A DNA stretch of 64,000 nucleotides from Meconema thalassinum (Eukaryota; Arthropoda; Insecta; Orthoptera; Tettigoniidae): the NCBI GenBank assembly GCA_946902985.2, contig OX336388.2, forward strand, positions 126,407,346-126,471,345, in the 5' to 3' direction. This document shows, piece after piece, positions 1 to 10,509 of this stretch. Each line of letters begins with the position of its first letter. Within the stretch, counting starts at the first letter, position 1. The notes under the pieces were generated by a model. The model did not search any database and had not been told where the DNA came from. It worked only from the letters and a program-made list of their open reading frames with translations. Both the position numbers and the translations under genes were made by a program.

Positions 1-970
1 AATACTTGATGGCTTTACTTGTAGCAAGTTTGTTTGACATAGAAGGTTCCAGAGCAATGATGGCTGTTGAATTGGGCAGTAGGTCCCGCGGAGGAAAAGT
101 TACGTTTTTTATAGACAGTGGGTATTTTAATGATATCCCTCGTTGTGAGAAAGTATCTCAGTTAATTTGTACAAGAAGTACTGTTTCATTTAAAAAATTA
201 GCTTAGGTAGTGATAGCTTGATCAAGAAGATCTCTTGAAGGCAGTTATTACTTAACATTCAGCAATTCCCCACACTGTCTATAAAATTGAATTAAAAAGC
301 ATTTAGCTATTTAAAACCAATTAAAAGGTGTTGAAAGACATTGAGATTTGTACTTAGCTCATTTTGATGAATAGGTGATAGTTCCTGGAGACCGTTGGTC
401 TAAGATGTAGACATGGCGTTAAAATTTGAAAATGTCTCTTTAGCACAGGAGACAAGCTCTTGGGAGAGCCCCAACTGTAGTATGACGACCGGCGCACAAG
501 TGAGAGCGAGCAACCACGAACACGACGGAAGAAGGTAAACGAGGGGAAGGGGAGGGGAAGCAAAAGAAAAGGGGATAAAGACAAGTAAATATACATTATG
601 ATAGGCAACTTGATAACATAAAAAGTTCTTCATAGACATGAAGTTTCTTCTTCATGGAGCGGTGTTCATGGAGATGTTAGCTGGCGACAACGACGACACC
701 TGATGGCTTGATTGGTAAGGAAGTCCTCTTGAGCGTGGAGATGTTAAGGAACTTCAGAGGTTGACTGCCAGATGAGGCTAGGTTGTCCATGGAAGAGGTA
801 TATCTAGAACAGACTTTCGAAACATATATGCAAGGGCACAGAGAAAATAAAACGTAAGGAATCACTGTTGGTGTTTGCGAAAGGGAAAAGAACGAATTAA
901 TGAAAATAGATCAAAGAGCAGCAAAAGCTAACACTGCCTGACCGTGCATTCACATGAATACATCACTCTG
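1..970. other. Anonymous DNA, no gene seen
   Basis: Mostly AT-rich sequence with only short open frames that show no recognisable motif. I see no terminal repeats or tRNA-like promoter boxes. It may be intergenic or intronic, or eroded transposon sequence. Confidence 0.5.
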
Positions 971-2340
971 GGGCGAGATTAATTTCCCCGTAACCAAAGT
1001 GTATGTGAGGCCTCTGGCGCGAGATTAATTTCTCCGTAACCAAAATGTGTATGTGTGGCCTCTGGCGCGAGATTAACTTCTCCGTAACCAAAATGTGTAT
1101 GTGTGGCCCCTGGCGCGAGAACCAAAGTATGTATGTGTGGCTCTTGGCGCGAGATTAATTTCTCCATAACCAAAGTGTGTATGTGTGGCCTCTGGCGCGA
1201 GATGAATTTCCCCGTAACCAAAGTTTGTATGTGTGGCCTCTGGCGCGAGATTAATTTCCCCGTAACCAAAGAGTATATGTGTGGCCTCTGGCGCGAGATT
1301 AATTTCTCCGTAACCAAAATGTGTATGTGTGCCCTCTGTTGCGAGATTAATTTCCCCGTAACCAAAGTGTGTATGTGTGCCCTCTGGCGCGAGATTAATT
1401 TCTCCGTAACCAAAGTGTGTATGTGTGGCCTCTAGCGCGAGATTAATTTCCCCGTAGCCAAAGAATGCATATGTGGCCTCTAGCGCGAGATTAATTTCCC
1501 CGTTGCAAAGAGTGAATGTATGGCCTCTGGCGTGAGATTAATTTCCCCGTAACCAAAATTTGTATGTGTGGCCTCTGGCGCGAGATTAATTTCCCCGTAA
1601 CCAAAGAGTGTATGTGTGGCCTCTAGCGCGAGATTAATTTCCCCGTAGCCAAAGTGTGCATGTGTGGCAACTGGCGCGAGATTAATTTCCCCGTAACCAA
1701 AGGGAGTATGTGTGGCCTCTGGCGCGAGATTAATTTCCCCGTAAACAAAGGGAGTATGTGTGGCCTCTGGCACGAGATTAATTTCCCCGTAACCAAAGAG
1801 TGTATGTGTGGCCTCTGGCGCGAGATTAATTTCCCCGTAACCAAGGAGAGTATTTGTGGCCTCTGGCGCGAGATTAATTTCCCCGTAACCAAAGAGAATA
1901 TTTGTGGCCTCTGGCGCGGGATTAATTTCCCCGTAACAAAGAGAGTAAGTGTGGCCTCTGGCGCGAGATTAACTTCCCCGTAACCAAAGAGTGTATGTGT
2001 GGCCTCTGGCACGAGATTAATTTCCCCGTAACAAAGAGAGTAAGTGTGGCCTCTGGCGCGAGATTAACTTCCCCGTAACCAAAGAGTGTATGTGTGGCCT
2101 CTGGCACGAGATTAATTTCCCCGTAACCAAAGAGTGTATGTGTGGCCTCTGGCGCGAGATTAATTTCCACGTAACCAAAGAGTGTATGTGTGGCCTCTGG
2201 CGCGAGATTATTTTCCCCGTAACCAAGGAGTGTATGTGTGGCCTCTGGCGCGAGATTAATTTCCCCGTAACCAAAGAGTGTATGTGTGGCCTCTGGCGGA
2301 AGATTTATTTCTACGTAACCGAAAAGTGAATATATGGCCT
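971..2340. repeat. 48-bp minisatellite array, about 28 units
   Basis: A unit of 48 bp (core GCGCGAGATTAATTTCCCCG followed by TAACCAAAG) repeats head to tail with scattered substitutions. One unit near 1115-1130 lacks about 14 bp. The period is a multiple of three, so 16-residue repeats stay open in several frames on both strands; the apparent proteins change frame at indels and begin at arbitrary ATGs. I read it as non-coding satellite DNA. Units at the right end, near 2290-2340, are the most diverged, as expected at an array edge. Confidence 0.95.
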
Positions 2341-2493
2341 CATGTGTTCATATTTAGTTTTGAATCAATTCTATGAAAAATAAAAGTTGTCCAACAAAGT
2401 ATGTCCTATCTCCATTCTATCTAGTTTATCGGTGTGTTATAAAAAAATTAAGTAATATTTACACATAAATTATTAAATTATTAAATGTATATA

Positions 2494-2530
2494 CTAGCAT
2501 TACCCGTCGCGGCTTCGCCCTTGATTATTC
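2494..2530 (-). mobile_element. Helitron-like 3' terminus
   Basis: Read on the minus strand, a GC-rich short hairpin (GCGAAGCCGC) is followed about 11 nt later by CTAG and then T. This matches the 3' end of Helitrons (hairpin, CTRR, insertion before T). The segment ACGGGTAATGCTAG resembles the end of the Helitron at 34169-34837 (ACGGGTCCGCTAG). The element should extend to higher coordinates, but I could not place its 5' TC end. Confidence 0.5.
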
Positions 2531-3405
2531 TAGTTGTAAAGAGTACGCTTAACAATCGCAATCATGAATGCTATGACTGATTTATCCTTGGTATGAATAA
2601 TCAGACTTTTTCAATTCAGCTACTGGTGCCGTGGTTTAGGTATATCAGAGCGAAGTCAGTTTTCTGGGAATATCACAGACACTGTTAATTTAAGGGCCTT
2701 TAAATGTGGTTTTCGGAGACCCTTTATAGTCGGGTGAAAAAGACCTTTCGTACCACACTCACACGTGAATGTTGCGTGAAAAATCTAGAGTGCCTCTTGA
2801 CCCCCTTAAGCGCATTATACTGTATGTATTGATGAATTTTACAGCTTAATTTGGTTCAGTGAATACCTTATAACCGTCTGGAAACGTTCACAGTAATGAC
2901 ATAATTGGAATTGCATTGCATCTTACAGAAATAGATGGGACCTGTGAGATTCTGTTACCATGGTTACCGTGTTGCATTCTTTCATTATTTCATTGTAAAT
3001 ATACATGTTTTGAGGTATTTATTTAATTGTGAGGCATTTAAAAAGTGAGTGCGTTTCGCCTACGCATTGGGTTATGCTGAAGCTGTAGGTACCCCATATG
3101 TGTAGGTTGGTGTTAATGGGACCTTATTTTCGGTACAAAACTGGAATGGGACCTTAGCAGAATAATATAGGGAGGGATTCCTTTTTCTTTTATTGACTGA
3201 CCACCATAATTCGTGTTGGTCATTTAAATCAACTCGATTTATTTAATCATTTTTGAAAGTCTATCATAGATATATAAAAGTCAATCTTTACAAGAACAAT
3301 TACAAGTTTGATCTACCCTGTAGGATACTATTCATGATCAAATTTTCATAGGTGTGCATAAGGCTGGGTGAATTGCCGTTTATCTAGGTTATCTAGGTTT
3401 CTAAC
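2531..3405. other. Anonymous DNA, possibly body of the Helitron ending at 2494
   Basis: No coding region, tRNA-like box or tandem array is visible. If the 2494 Helitron end is real, part of this stretch is its body on the minus strand. Confidence 0.3.
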
Positions 3406-3409
3406 TTAC

Positions 3410-5030
3410 ATTCTTCGAACAGGCAACCTTCCTCGCTTATTTAAAATGAGTAAAGTCATTGCAATCCGAAAACCAGGAAAGCCTAGTGAAACACCAGAGA
3501 GCTCTAGACCAATAGCATTGCTCAGTGCATGCTAGAAACTACTAGAAAGACTAATCTTGAATAGAATTGCTACAAAAGTGTTCGAAACGATCCCTATTGA
3601 ACAAGCAGGATTCAGACCACAAAGAAGTTGTGCCGATCAAGTCCTGTCATTAACTACCTTCATCGAAGCAGGATTCCAACAAAGACTAAAGACTTCGGTA
3701 GCATTTGTAGACCTAAAGGCAGCTTACGACACAGTGTGGAGAGAAGGTATTATCAGTAAACTCGTTAAAGTGAATCCATGCAGGAGTCTGGATCACCTTA
3801 TAAACAACATGCTGAGTGACAGAACATTTCGCGTAGTCATGGGAAGTGAAATCAGCAGATCCAGCAAACTAAACAATGGACTTCCACAAGGATCAGTGCT
3901 TGCCCCACTTCTGTTCAATTTATATATTTCAGATATACCCCCCAAAAAATCCAGGAAATTTGGTTATGCAGATGATTGGGCAGTTGCCACTAACGACCTA
4001 TGCTTCGAGGAGATAGACGAAAGATCTCGCTGATTTAGGAAACTATTTCCGAAAATGGAGACTCCAACCAAGCATGAGAAAAACAGAAGTTTCTTGTTTT
4101 CATCTAAACAACCGAATGGCTTCAAGGGATCTCAAGGTATACTTAGATAACACCCTTCTCCGCCACAATAGACACCCCAAATATCTGGGTGTAACACTCG
4201 ATAGAACGCTGTCGTTCCAAGAATACCTGAGAAAGAGCGCTGCCAAGATTGAGACACGCAATAACATCATTCGAAAACTATGTGGTACTACTTGGGGTGC
4301 AAGTGCAACTACTTTACGTTGCTCAGCTCTTGGCCTGGTTTATTCTACTGCAGAGTATTGTGCCCCTGTCTGGATAAACAGCCCTCATGTGAAGAGAATA
4401 TATGTTAAATTAAATGGCACAATGAGAATGATCACAGGCACGATCAGATCAACTCCTATTCAGTGGCTGCCTGTATTAAGCCATATTCCCCCACCCCACC
4501 TCCGCAGATGCAATGCTTTGATGATTGAATATAAGAAGATCCAGATTAATCAAAGACTGTCCATTCATGAGGATATCCACCACCTACATATAGATAGACT
4601 GAAGTCAAGATATCCACCCATCTGCAGGGCGGAGAATCTGGCGATGTGTAATTTCAACCTGACTGAGAAATGGTCTAATGAATGGAGACAATTCGCCCCA
4701 GCAGAGTCTTTGGAAATGCCATGCATCACACAGAGGGTACCTGGCTTTGAACAACCTCGGAAAGTATGGTCCAAGCTAAACCGGATCCGAACTAACCATG
4801 GCGTGTGTGCATATCTGCTATACAAATGGAGGAAAAAGTCATCATCTTGTTGCGACTGTGGTGCTGAGAGGCAAACTGTGAAGCACATCACCCAAGAATG
4901 CCCACTGAGCCGTTTCGACGGAGATAGAAGAGAATTTTTCCTGGGGACGCCACAAGCGATTAACTATGTAAATAGTGTAAATATAAATCTGTAACTCATG
5001 TATACGCCATACGATAAATAAATAAAATTC
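3410..5030 (+). pseudogene. 5'-truncated LINE reverse transcriptase, dead copy
   Basis: The translation has non-LTR reverse transcriptase motifs in order: a KPGKP segment and SSRPIALL block, AGFRPQRS, AFVDLKAAYDTVW, LPQGSVLAPLLFNLYISD and the catalytic YADD (about 3965-3976). Downstream come a thumb-like region (KYLGVTLDRTLSF, STAEYCAPVW) and a C-terminal CCHC-like cluster (CDCG...HITQECP). The frame holds one TAG stop at 3533 and a frameshift near 4010-4023; coding then runs open to 4994. Short 3' sequence ends in an AATAAATAAAA tail near 5030. The copy starts inside the RT domain, so it is 5'-truncated, as is usual for LINE insertions. It resembles Jockey-group elements, but the clade is not settled. 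It cannot encode an active protein. Confidence 0.85.
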
Positions 5031-6375
5031 CCCTATTCGATTAAATCAAGTTCACTGTTTAGTTGAGAAAACCCTCTGTAAGTGGTAATCTCTACATAAC
5101 ACCAAAACTATTACACAAATTCATAATTTAAAATGCATGCATTAATTGTGGAGCCAATATTGTCTCCAATTATTGTAATTCCCAGTTGTTAGTATCCTTT
5201 TTCTTCGAATTCCTTCCATTGCTTTATAACATTGGAATTCCTTTTATTACCGATCCACAAAATATGTGGATTCACTTTCGATACACCATTATAATTCCCC
5301 AATTTTTTATATATAACTACTTAACATTCTTTTGTAGTATTTTACCTCTTTTCTTATACATTTCATCATCATTAACTTGACTACAGTGGGATTGTGTCCC
5401 CATATAAGCATTAAAGAATTCCTATAGATCGATTTCGTAGGTTTAAAAAAAATGTTTAAGTGTGTAAATTGTGTAAGAAAAACTCAAATCAAAAATGTCC
5501 CTATAAATAATGAATCAACAATCAACTATTATTACATGCATGATCCTACTCCATATCATGAAATTATAATGAAGGTCTCCCAATCTCTCTTTACCTTACC
5601 TAGAACAATGAAGTTTTATTCAAGTAGTGTTAGATTGACCAAAATTCCTCACGTAACACTCCATCATAATGTGGTTTGAATCATACAATGATCGTTAATT
5701 TCTCATCTTGATTAAATCTCTACTATCAATAATCTATTCGTAGTTATGACAAATCAATTGGTTTCATCGAAAAAAATACTTCGCAGTCCATTCAACCTAC
5801 TAAATCGTGATCTTTTCTCCACATTAATCGCTGATTAATTCTATCTTATTATTCATAATTAATAATAATTAAATTTAAAAAAAATCTGTAATTCAATTCT
5901 ATAATTCTTTACTAGCTGCAAATGAGTGATCCATTCACTCATTCTATCAATGTTAAAATGTGTTTGAGCTCATCAGCTTTCAGATCAAACTAGACTTGAA
6001 CGTATCCCACCACGTGCTTGGAATATCATCCCTCAGGAACTGATGATGTGGTCTCCATTTTCTCCAAGTCCATATTACTGATGCTCCTGGGTTGTGAAGT
6101 TTCCATTCCGATATCCAATTCTTTACTTCTCCGGGAATCGAAACGTCAACCTTTCCGTCCATCTTCCTGCGTTGCGATATCCTGGACAGATTCTGGCTTC
6201 TCAATGTCAGTTACTCCAAAGAGTCCTCTCACGCAATGTACTTAGTTCATCATCTCTCCTTCACGAAAGTTTACTCTAATGCTTACAGAATAGTTTTAAA
6301 TATTGAATTTGAGCGCGTCAAATAAGGCAGTGAGCATAGCAGCAAGAAAAGAAAACTTCAGCCATTGGGACATTG
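5031..6375. other. Anonymous AT-rich DNA
   Basis: Runs of A and T and low-complexity sequence with only short open frames. A minus-strand frame at 5980-6204 (74 residues, W-rich) is open, but I recognise nothing in it and do not call it a gene. Confidence 0.4.
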
Positions 6376-6383
6376 AGGTACAA

Positions 6384-7149
6384 CAGTGGCGTCACTAGGG
6401 GGGGGGGGGCGCACCGGGTGACACCAACACAAGGGGTAACACCAAAATTAGGACGGTTCGTAAAAATTTCATTTCTTAACAAATTTACCACAGCAGAACA
6501 CCGATTTTTAGCAGTACTAAGTGTCTGTCTTGCCTGCCTTCACTTCATTGGTTATAGAAAATTGTAAATTTATAATTTAGCTCATGTATGTATGTGGCTT
6601 ACGTTTATTATTGGATTTCATCAAGTACAGTACATAAATGTGAGTATTTTTGCATTTTATTCAATTTTATATGGGATGTTTCGTTTCAAACAAAATATCA
6701 CTGTCTATGGTTCTATGTCACTCCATGAAATTGCTCTTATTAAAGGACGTTGTTCAATAAATAAAAGTCTAAATCATATTATTTCAGTAGTATAGATCCC
6801 TCCTGCGGCGCTCAGAAGCGACTGATCGTGAAAAATGAGCATTAAAATGAAAGAGAATATACATTACCAGTGACGCATTGCACTCTAATGTCATAAATAT
6901 CCATAATTTCGTTAAAAATGACTTAAAAAAACTGTACTAATTGTGCGATTTGCAGATACCGTTGCTGCAGGAAGATACGCTCCATTATTGCTGTCTACTG
7001 CAGATTTTGGCCTATGTTTATAAACGTTACAAAGGATTCTGTATGTTTCCGTTATTTGGCGGACTCGGAGGAGGTCTATGGGGGTGTCGTGAGGGGCGTG
7101 ACACCATGAGTTACCGCACCGTGTGACACCAACCCTAGTGACGACATTG
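6384..7149. mobile_element. Non-autonomous hAT-like DNA element
   Basis: The left end reads CAGTGGCGTCACTAGGG. The reverse complement of the right end reads CAATGTCGTCACTAGGG, so 15 of 17 bases match, and both are followed by related GGTG/CACC-rich sequence. The element is flanked by AGGTACAA (6376-6383) and AGGTACAG (7150-7157), an 8-bp duplication with one change, which fits hAT elements. A wider match (CATTGAGGTACA at 6371 and 7145) makes the boundary slightly ambiguous. There is no transposase inside; a G-run of about 12 lies next to the left end. It contains sequence related to the Helitron at 34169. Confidence 0.65.
6775..7010 (+). repeat. Segment shared with Helitron at 34169-34837
   Basis: From TTTCAGTAGTATAGAT through TTATTGCTGTC the sequence matches 34182-34425 closely (same order and orientation, scattered substitutions). 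It lies inside the hAT-like element and lacks a recognisable Helitron end, so it is either a captured fragment or a shared ancestral module. Confidence 0.7.
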
Positions 7150-7416
7150 AGGTACAGTACAGCATTTTATTATTACCTTAACGGGAATTGACAGTAGCCA
7201 ACATAGCATGATATTTTTATCCTCTTTCTGTGATATTTGTGTGTAGATTTAGCGGACGTTATGTTCTGTTGTTTTTTGGGAAACATTTGGCGTCAAAATC
7301 TATATGTTTACGCAGCGTTAGCAATTACCATGTGCTTGCGCTAGGCCTCCCAGATGACAGATGGGCGGCGTTGCCAAGCGTAATGACACGGCTTTAGAAT
7401 ATTATAGACGGCGATG

Positions 7417-8226
7417 CACAGTGGGTCAAAATCGAAATCTAGGGGGACAAAATTATTTTTACGTTTTAATCATGAATTTAGAATGAAAGCAACGTATATA
7501 ATTCGTTTACTTCATATTAAACATCAGTTAAGACCTTTTTTTAAGCTACGTCTACACATGCAAGAAATTGTATATGACTAGGAGTTGGATAGAGCAATCA
7601 ATTATATCTTCAGAACAATTTTCTACTCCTAATTTACTTTTAACAAAGTCACAAAGTTCCACTTTTGACATAATCGTCGAACCCAGTGCTTCAAACAGTT
7701 GTAAACGTATGAGAACTGGTTGCCCGGCATCTTCTAAAACGTAAAATAACTAAGAAAGTTGCAAAAAGATGCAAAAAATCTTATGACAGGCGTAAACTAC
7801 AAGGCTTTATCTACATTTTAACATTAAGTAGAAAGTGACGCAGAGTGTCGCGACATACAAAAAATCTAAGTGAAACTATAATTTTAAAAATAATAGTTAA
7901 ATATTATATAATGAAAATATAGCTAAAATTAGTAACAATTACGCCCATTAATAACTGAAACACTTTACAAAGATCATACCTTCAGCTGCATGTTCCATCT
8001 TAAAGCATCACACTAACCAGAAAGACAACCAAACCACAGCCACTTACATTCACCCTCCAATTCATACTGCTCGAACAGTGGTGACAGATTCAAACTAAGA
8101 TGCGTTTATATCCAGAATAGTGAGCGGTAATTATATGAGAATGCTGTAGAAGTAATAAATTTTGATTTTTTTAACTATGAAAATAAATAATTTTGTCCTC
8201 CTAGATTTCGATTTTGACCCACTGTG
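7417..8226. mobile_element. Transib-like non-autonomous element with RSS-like ends
   Basis: The ends are inverted repeats of about 40 bp with a single mismatch (one end has GGGGG where the other has GGAGG). Both begin CACAGTG, followed by a spacer of exactly 23 bp and ACAAAATTA. The element is flanked by a perfect 5-bp duplication CGATG (7412-7416 and 8227-8231). Transib transposons make 5-bp GC-rich duplications and have ends resembling the V(D)J recombination signal (heptamer CACAGTG, 23-bp spacer, nonamer ACAAAAACC). The 810-bp interior is AT-rich with no long open frame, so mobility would have needed a transposase in trans. Assignment rests on the ends and the duplication only. Confidence 0.75.
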
Positions 8227-8379
8227 CGATGGTTTTCTCCATTCAGTTTGGTCGTATGTAGCACGTTTGGCGTCTTGATGTCTCTGCACCCCTGCATTAA
8301 CAAGAAAGGTTATACCGGTAACAAATGTCTTCTTGGTAAGTAATGGTAACTGACCTGACAGCAGAAAGCTTCCAATACA

Positions 8380-8475
8380 AAACTTGTTAATGATGATAAT
8401 TGTTGTTTTAAGGGGCCTAACATCTAGGATATCGGCCCCTAATGATCTGGGTGATAGCGAAAATGTCAATGAAGT
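8380..8475 (-). repeat. LINE-type 3' tail module (G copy 1)
   Basis: On the minus strand the sequence reads AGGGGCCGATATCCTAG, then TTAGGCCCCTTAAAACAACA and an ATCATCATT tail. The same module occurs at 28195-28305, and a related one ends the LINE at 32893. It looks like the 3' terminus of a retroelement whose body is the G sequence at 9331-9645, with the 29-bp array in between. Confidence 0.6.
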
Positions 8476-9330
8476 GGAAACCAGAACGAAAATTAAGTTA
8501 GACGGAAAATACTTACAAAAAGGAACTCAGATTGAAACAACTCACAAAATGTTCTTACAAAAGGGAATTTAGAACGGAAAGATTCACAAAAGGAATAGAT
8601 TGAAAAATACGCACAAATTATAGACCAGGTTCAAAATACGTACAAAATGCAATGTAGCGTCGAAATACTTACAAAATGCAATTGAAATTCAAAATACTTA
8701 CAAAATGCAAATGAGATCGAAAATACGTGCAAAATGCAATTTAGGTTCAAATTACTTACAAAATGTAATTGAAATTGAAAATACACAATGCAATCCTGAT
8801 TAAAAGGTCCCATTTCCAATCCAAAATATTCACAAAGTGCAATTGAAATTCAAAATACTTACAAAATGCAATTCAAATTGAAAATGCATACAAAATGTAC
8901 GGTAGATTTAAACTACTCATTTGGTTTGACAATACTTACAAAACGAAAATTTAGATTGAAAATACTTGATAAAATGTAATTTAGATTCAAAATACCCACA
9001 AAATGCAATTGAGAATCAAAATACCTGCAAAATGCCCACCACACAAAATGCAATTTAGATTTAAGATTCTTGCGAAATGCGGGTTTGTTTGAAAATACTT
9101 ACAAAATGCAATTGAAATTCAAAATACTCACTAAGATGCCCTGCTCCTACATTGAAAGACTTACTAAAAAGCAATTTAGATTGTCAATCTTTACAAAATG
9201 CAATTGAGGTTGAAAACAATCACGAAATGCAATTTAGACCGAAAAAACGTACAAAATGCAACGTAGATTAAAAATACCCACAAAATGTACTGTAGATGAA
9301 AAAAAATCGCAAAACAGAATTTAGATACAC
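8476..9330. repeat. Degenerate 29-bp minisatellite
   Basis: Units of about 29 bp (AAAATGCAATTGAAATTC followed by AAAATACTTAC) repeat roughly 25-30 times with heavy divergence. About 1.5 units of the same sequence, reverse-complemented, occur at the end of another G copy (33774-33815). The array therefore appears to be an expansion of sequence native to the 3' region of that retroelement. Confidence 0.85.
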
Positions 9331-9645
9331 GGGGAGCCAAGTAACAATAATAGTGCGGGAATCTTAAAGAGAAAAGGAAATATAATGAAAAGAATAGAGG
9401 TGTGACCCCTCGAAGAAGGAGGGATCAGGAAAGATGAGACAAGGGCCAATTAAGGCGGGAAAGTGAAAGACTCCCTAGGCCTCGGATACCCTAATACCGT
9501 CGGGGTCGGAAAAGAACAAGAGTCGACCAAGGGAGGCCAACAGGAAAGAAGACGGAGAGGAGCCCGGCACAAGTAAGTGGAAGCAATGCCGGACTCAGCT
9601 GGGGTCCCGTGGTCGCAATACAAAACAATTGGGTTAGGTAATCCC
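9331..9645 (-). repeat. Dispersed repeat G, copy 1
   Basis: The minus strand contains the G signature (GACCACGGGACC, TCTTGTTC, CCGACGGTATTAGGGTATCC, GAGGCCTAGGGAGTC, CCCGCCTTAATTGGCCC). Related copies lie at 12650-12860, 27182-27765 and 33457-33830. It resembles the 3' untranslated region of a non-LTR retrotransposon; I see no coding motif. Confidence 0.7.
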
Positions 9646-9689
9646 ATGGCATTTTTTTCAGGGGGAACGTGGGGGTACACGTACCCCTA

Positions 9690-10507
9690 AAACATTTGAA
9701 AAATGTTTAAGTAAAAATATTGGTACATTTTGTATCTAGACCGGCAAATATAACTTCCGACTTGAAAGTTCATCGATCAGCTGGCGTCAACGTGCTGTTT
9801 ACAACAGCTGGAGGAAATTTCGATTAATCCTCGATTTAAATCGATCTATCGAATCAGTTTCTTTTGGTCGGCAACTCGGCACTCAGCAGCATAATCTAAA
9901 CAATAGGCCATATTATTTACTGCTCGACAAAAGCATTGTGTAATTGCTGCCTTATTCGAAGAAATTTACTTGTTTTCGCAAAAATAAGTAACATACTCCA
10001 ACAATCGTGAAAAGGAAGTTCTGCTCTTATAAGCACACAGACTAGTGTTTGGGGGTGGGGTAGGTTGTTAGTTTGTGCGTGTGGTTAGTTTGGAAGGCTG
10101 AAGAAAATAACGAACTATTTTATATCCACCCACGCATCGAAAAAAGTGACAGTCAGTCTGAAAGACTAGACTTTGTATCATTTTAAATGCTACAAATGCT
10201 AGAAAGGCTGGAGGCTTCTCGCTTCGCTCGAAGCCAAAGACTCTTGACATGTTAGAAAAGTATCTGCATAATACTTATCTTGCTTTATAATACTTTACCT
10301 TGTTTAAGCTACTCTTGAACGGCAAGTGCAAACCAAGGGCAAAACAAGGTCAAGCGCGCGGGATGCCGTCACGCTCACCAGAGCGCGTGGGGACTTGCCC
10401 TTTCCATCCAGTCTAAAAACACTTACAGTGGGCGATGTATTGAAGATAGAGATATGCTCTCGCGGACTTTTTGTAGAACTTATCATACTGACCAATTCTT
10501 ACGCTCA
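9690..10507. other. Anonymous DNA
   Basis: No recognisable coding sequence or repeat ends. A near-palindrome GGGGTACACGTACCCC lies just upstream at about 9671-9686. Confidence 0.4.
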
Positions 10508-10509
10508 TA

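Noticed and set aside
971..2340. Regularly spaced repeats as a CRISPR array
   Set aside because: The repeat is continuous with no unique spacers, the context is eukaryotic, and there are no cas genes. It is a minisatellite.
3557..4994. Functional reverse transcriptase gene
   Set aside because: An upstream in-frame stop, a frameshift and 5' truncation show a dead LINE copy.
5980..6204. 74-codon W-rich minus-strand frame as a gene
   Set aside because: Short, no recognisable motif, and similar-length frames occur by chance throughout the window.
9667..9690. GGGGTACACGTACCCC palindrome as an operator or element end
   Set aside because: A single short palindrome with no second copy or flanking duplication is not enough evidence.
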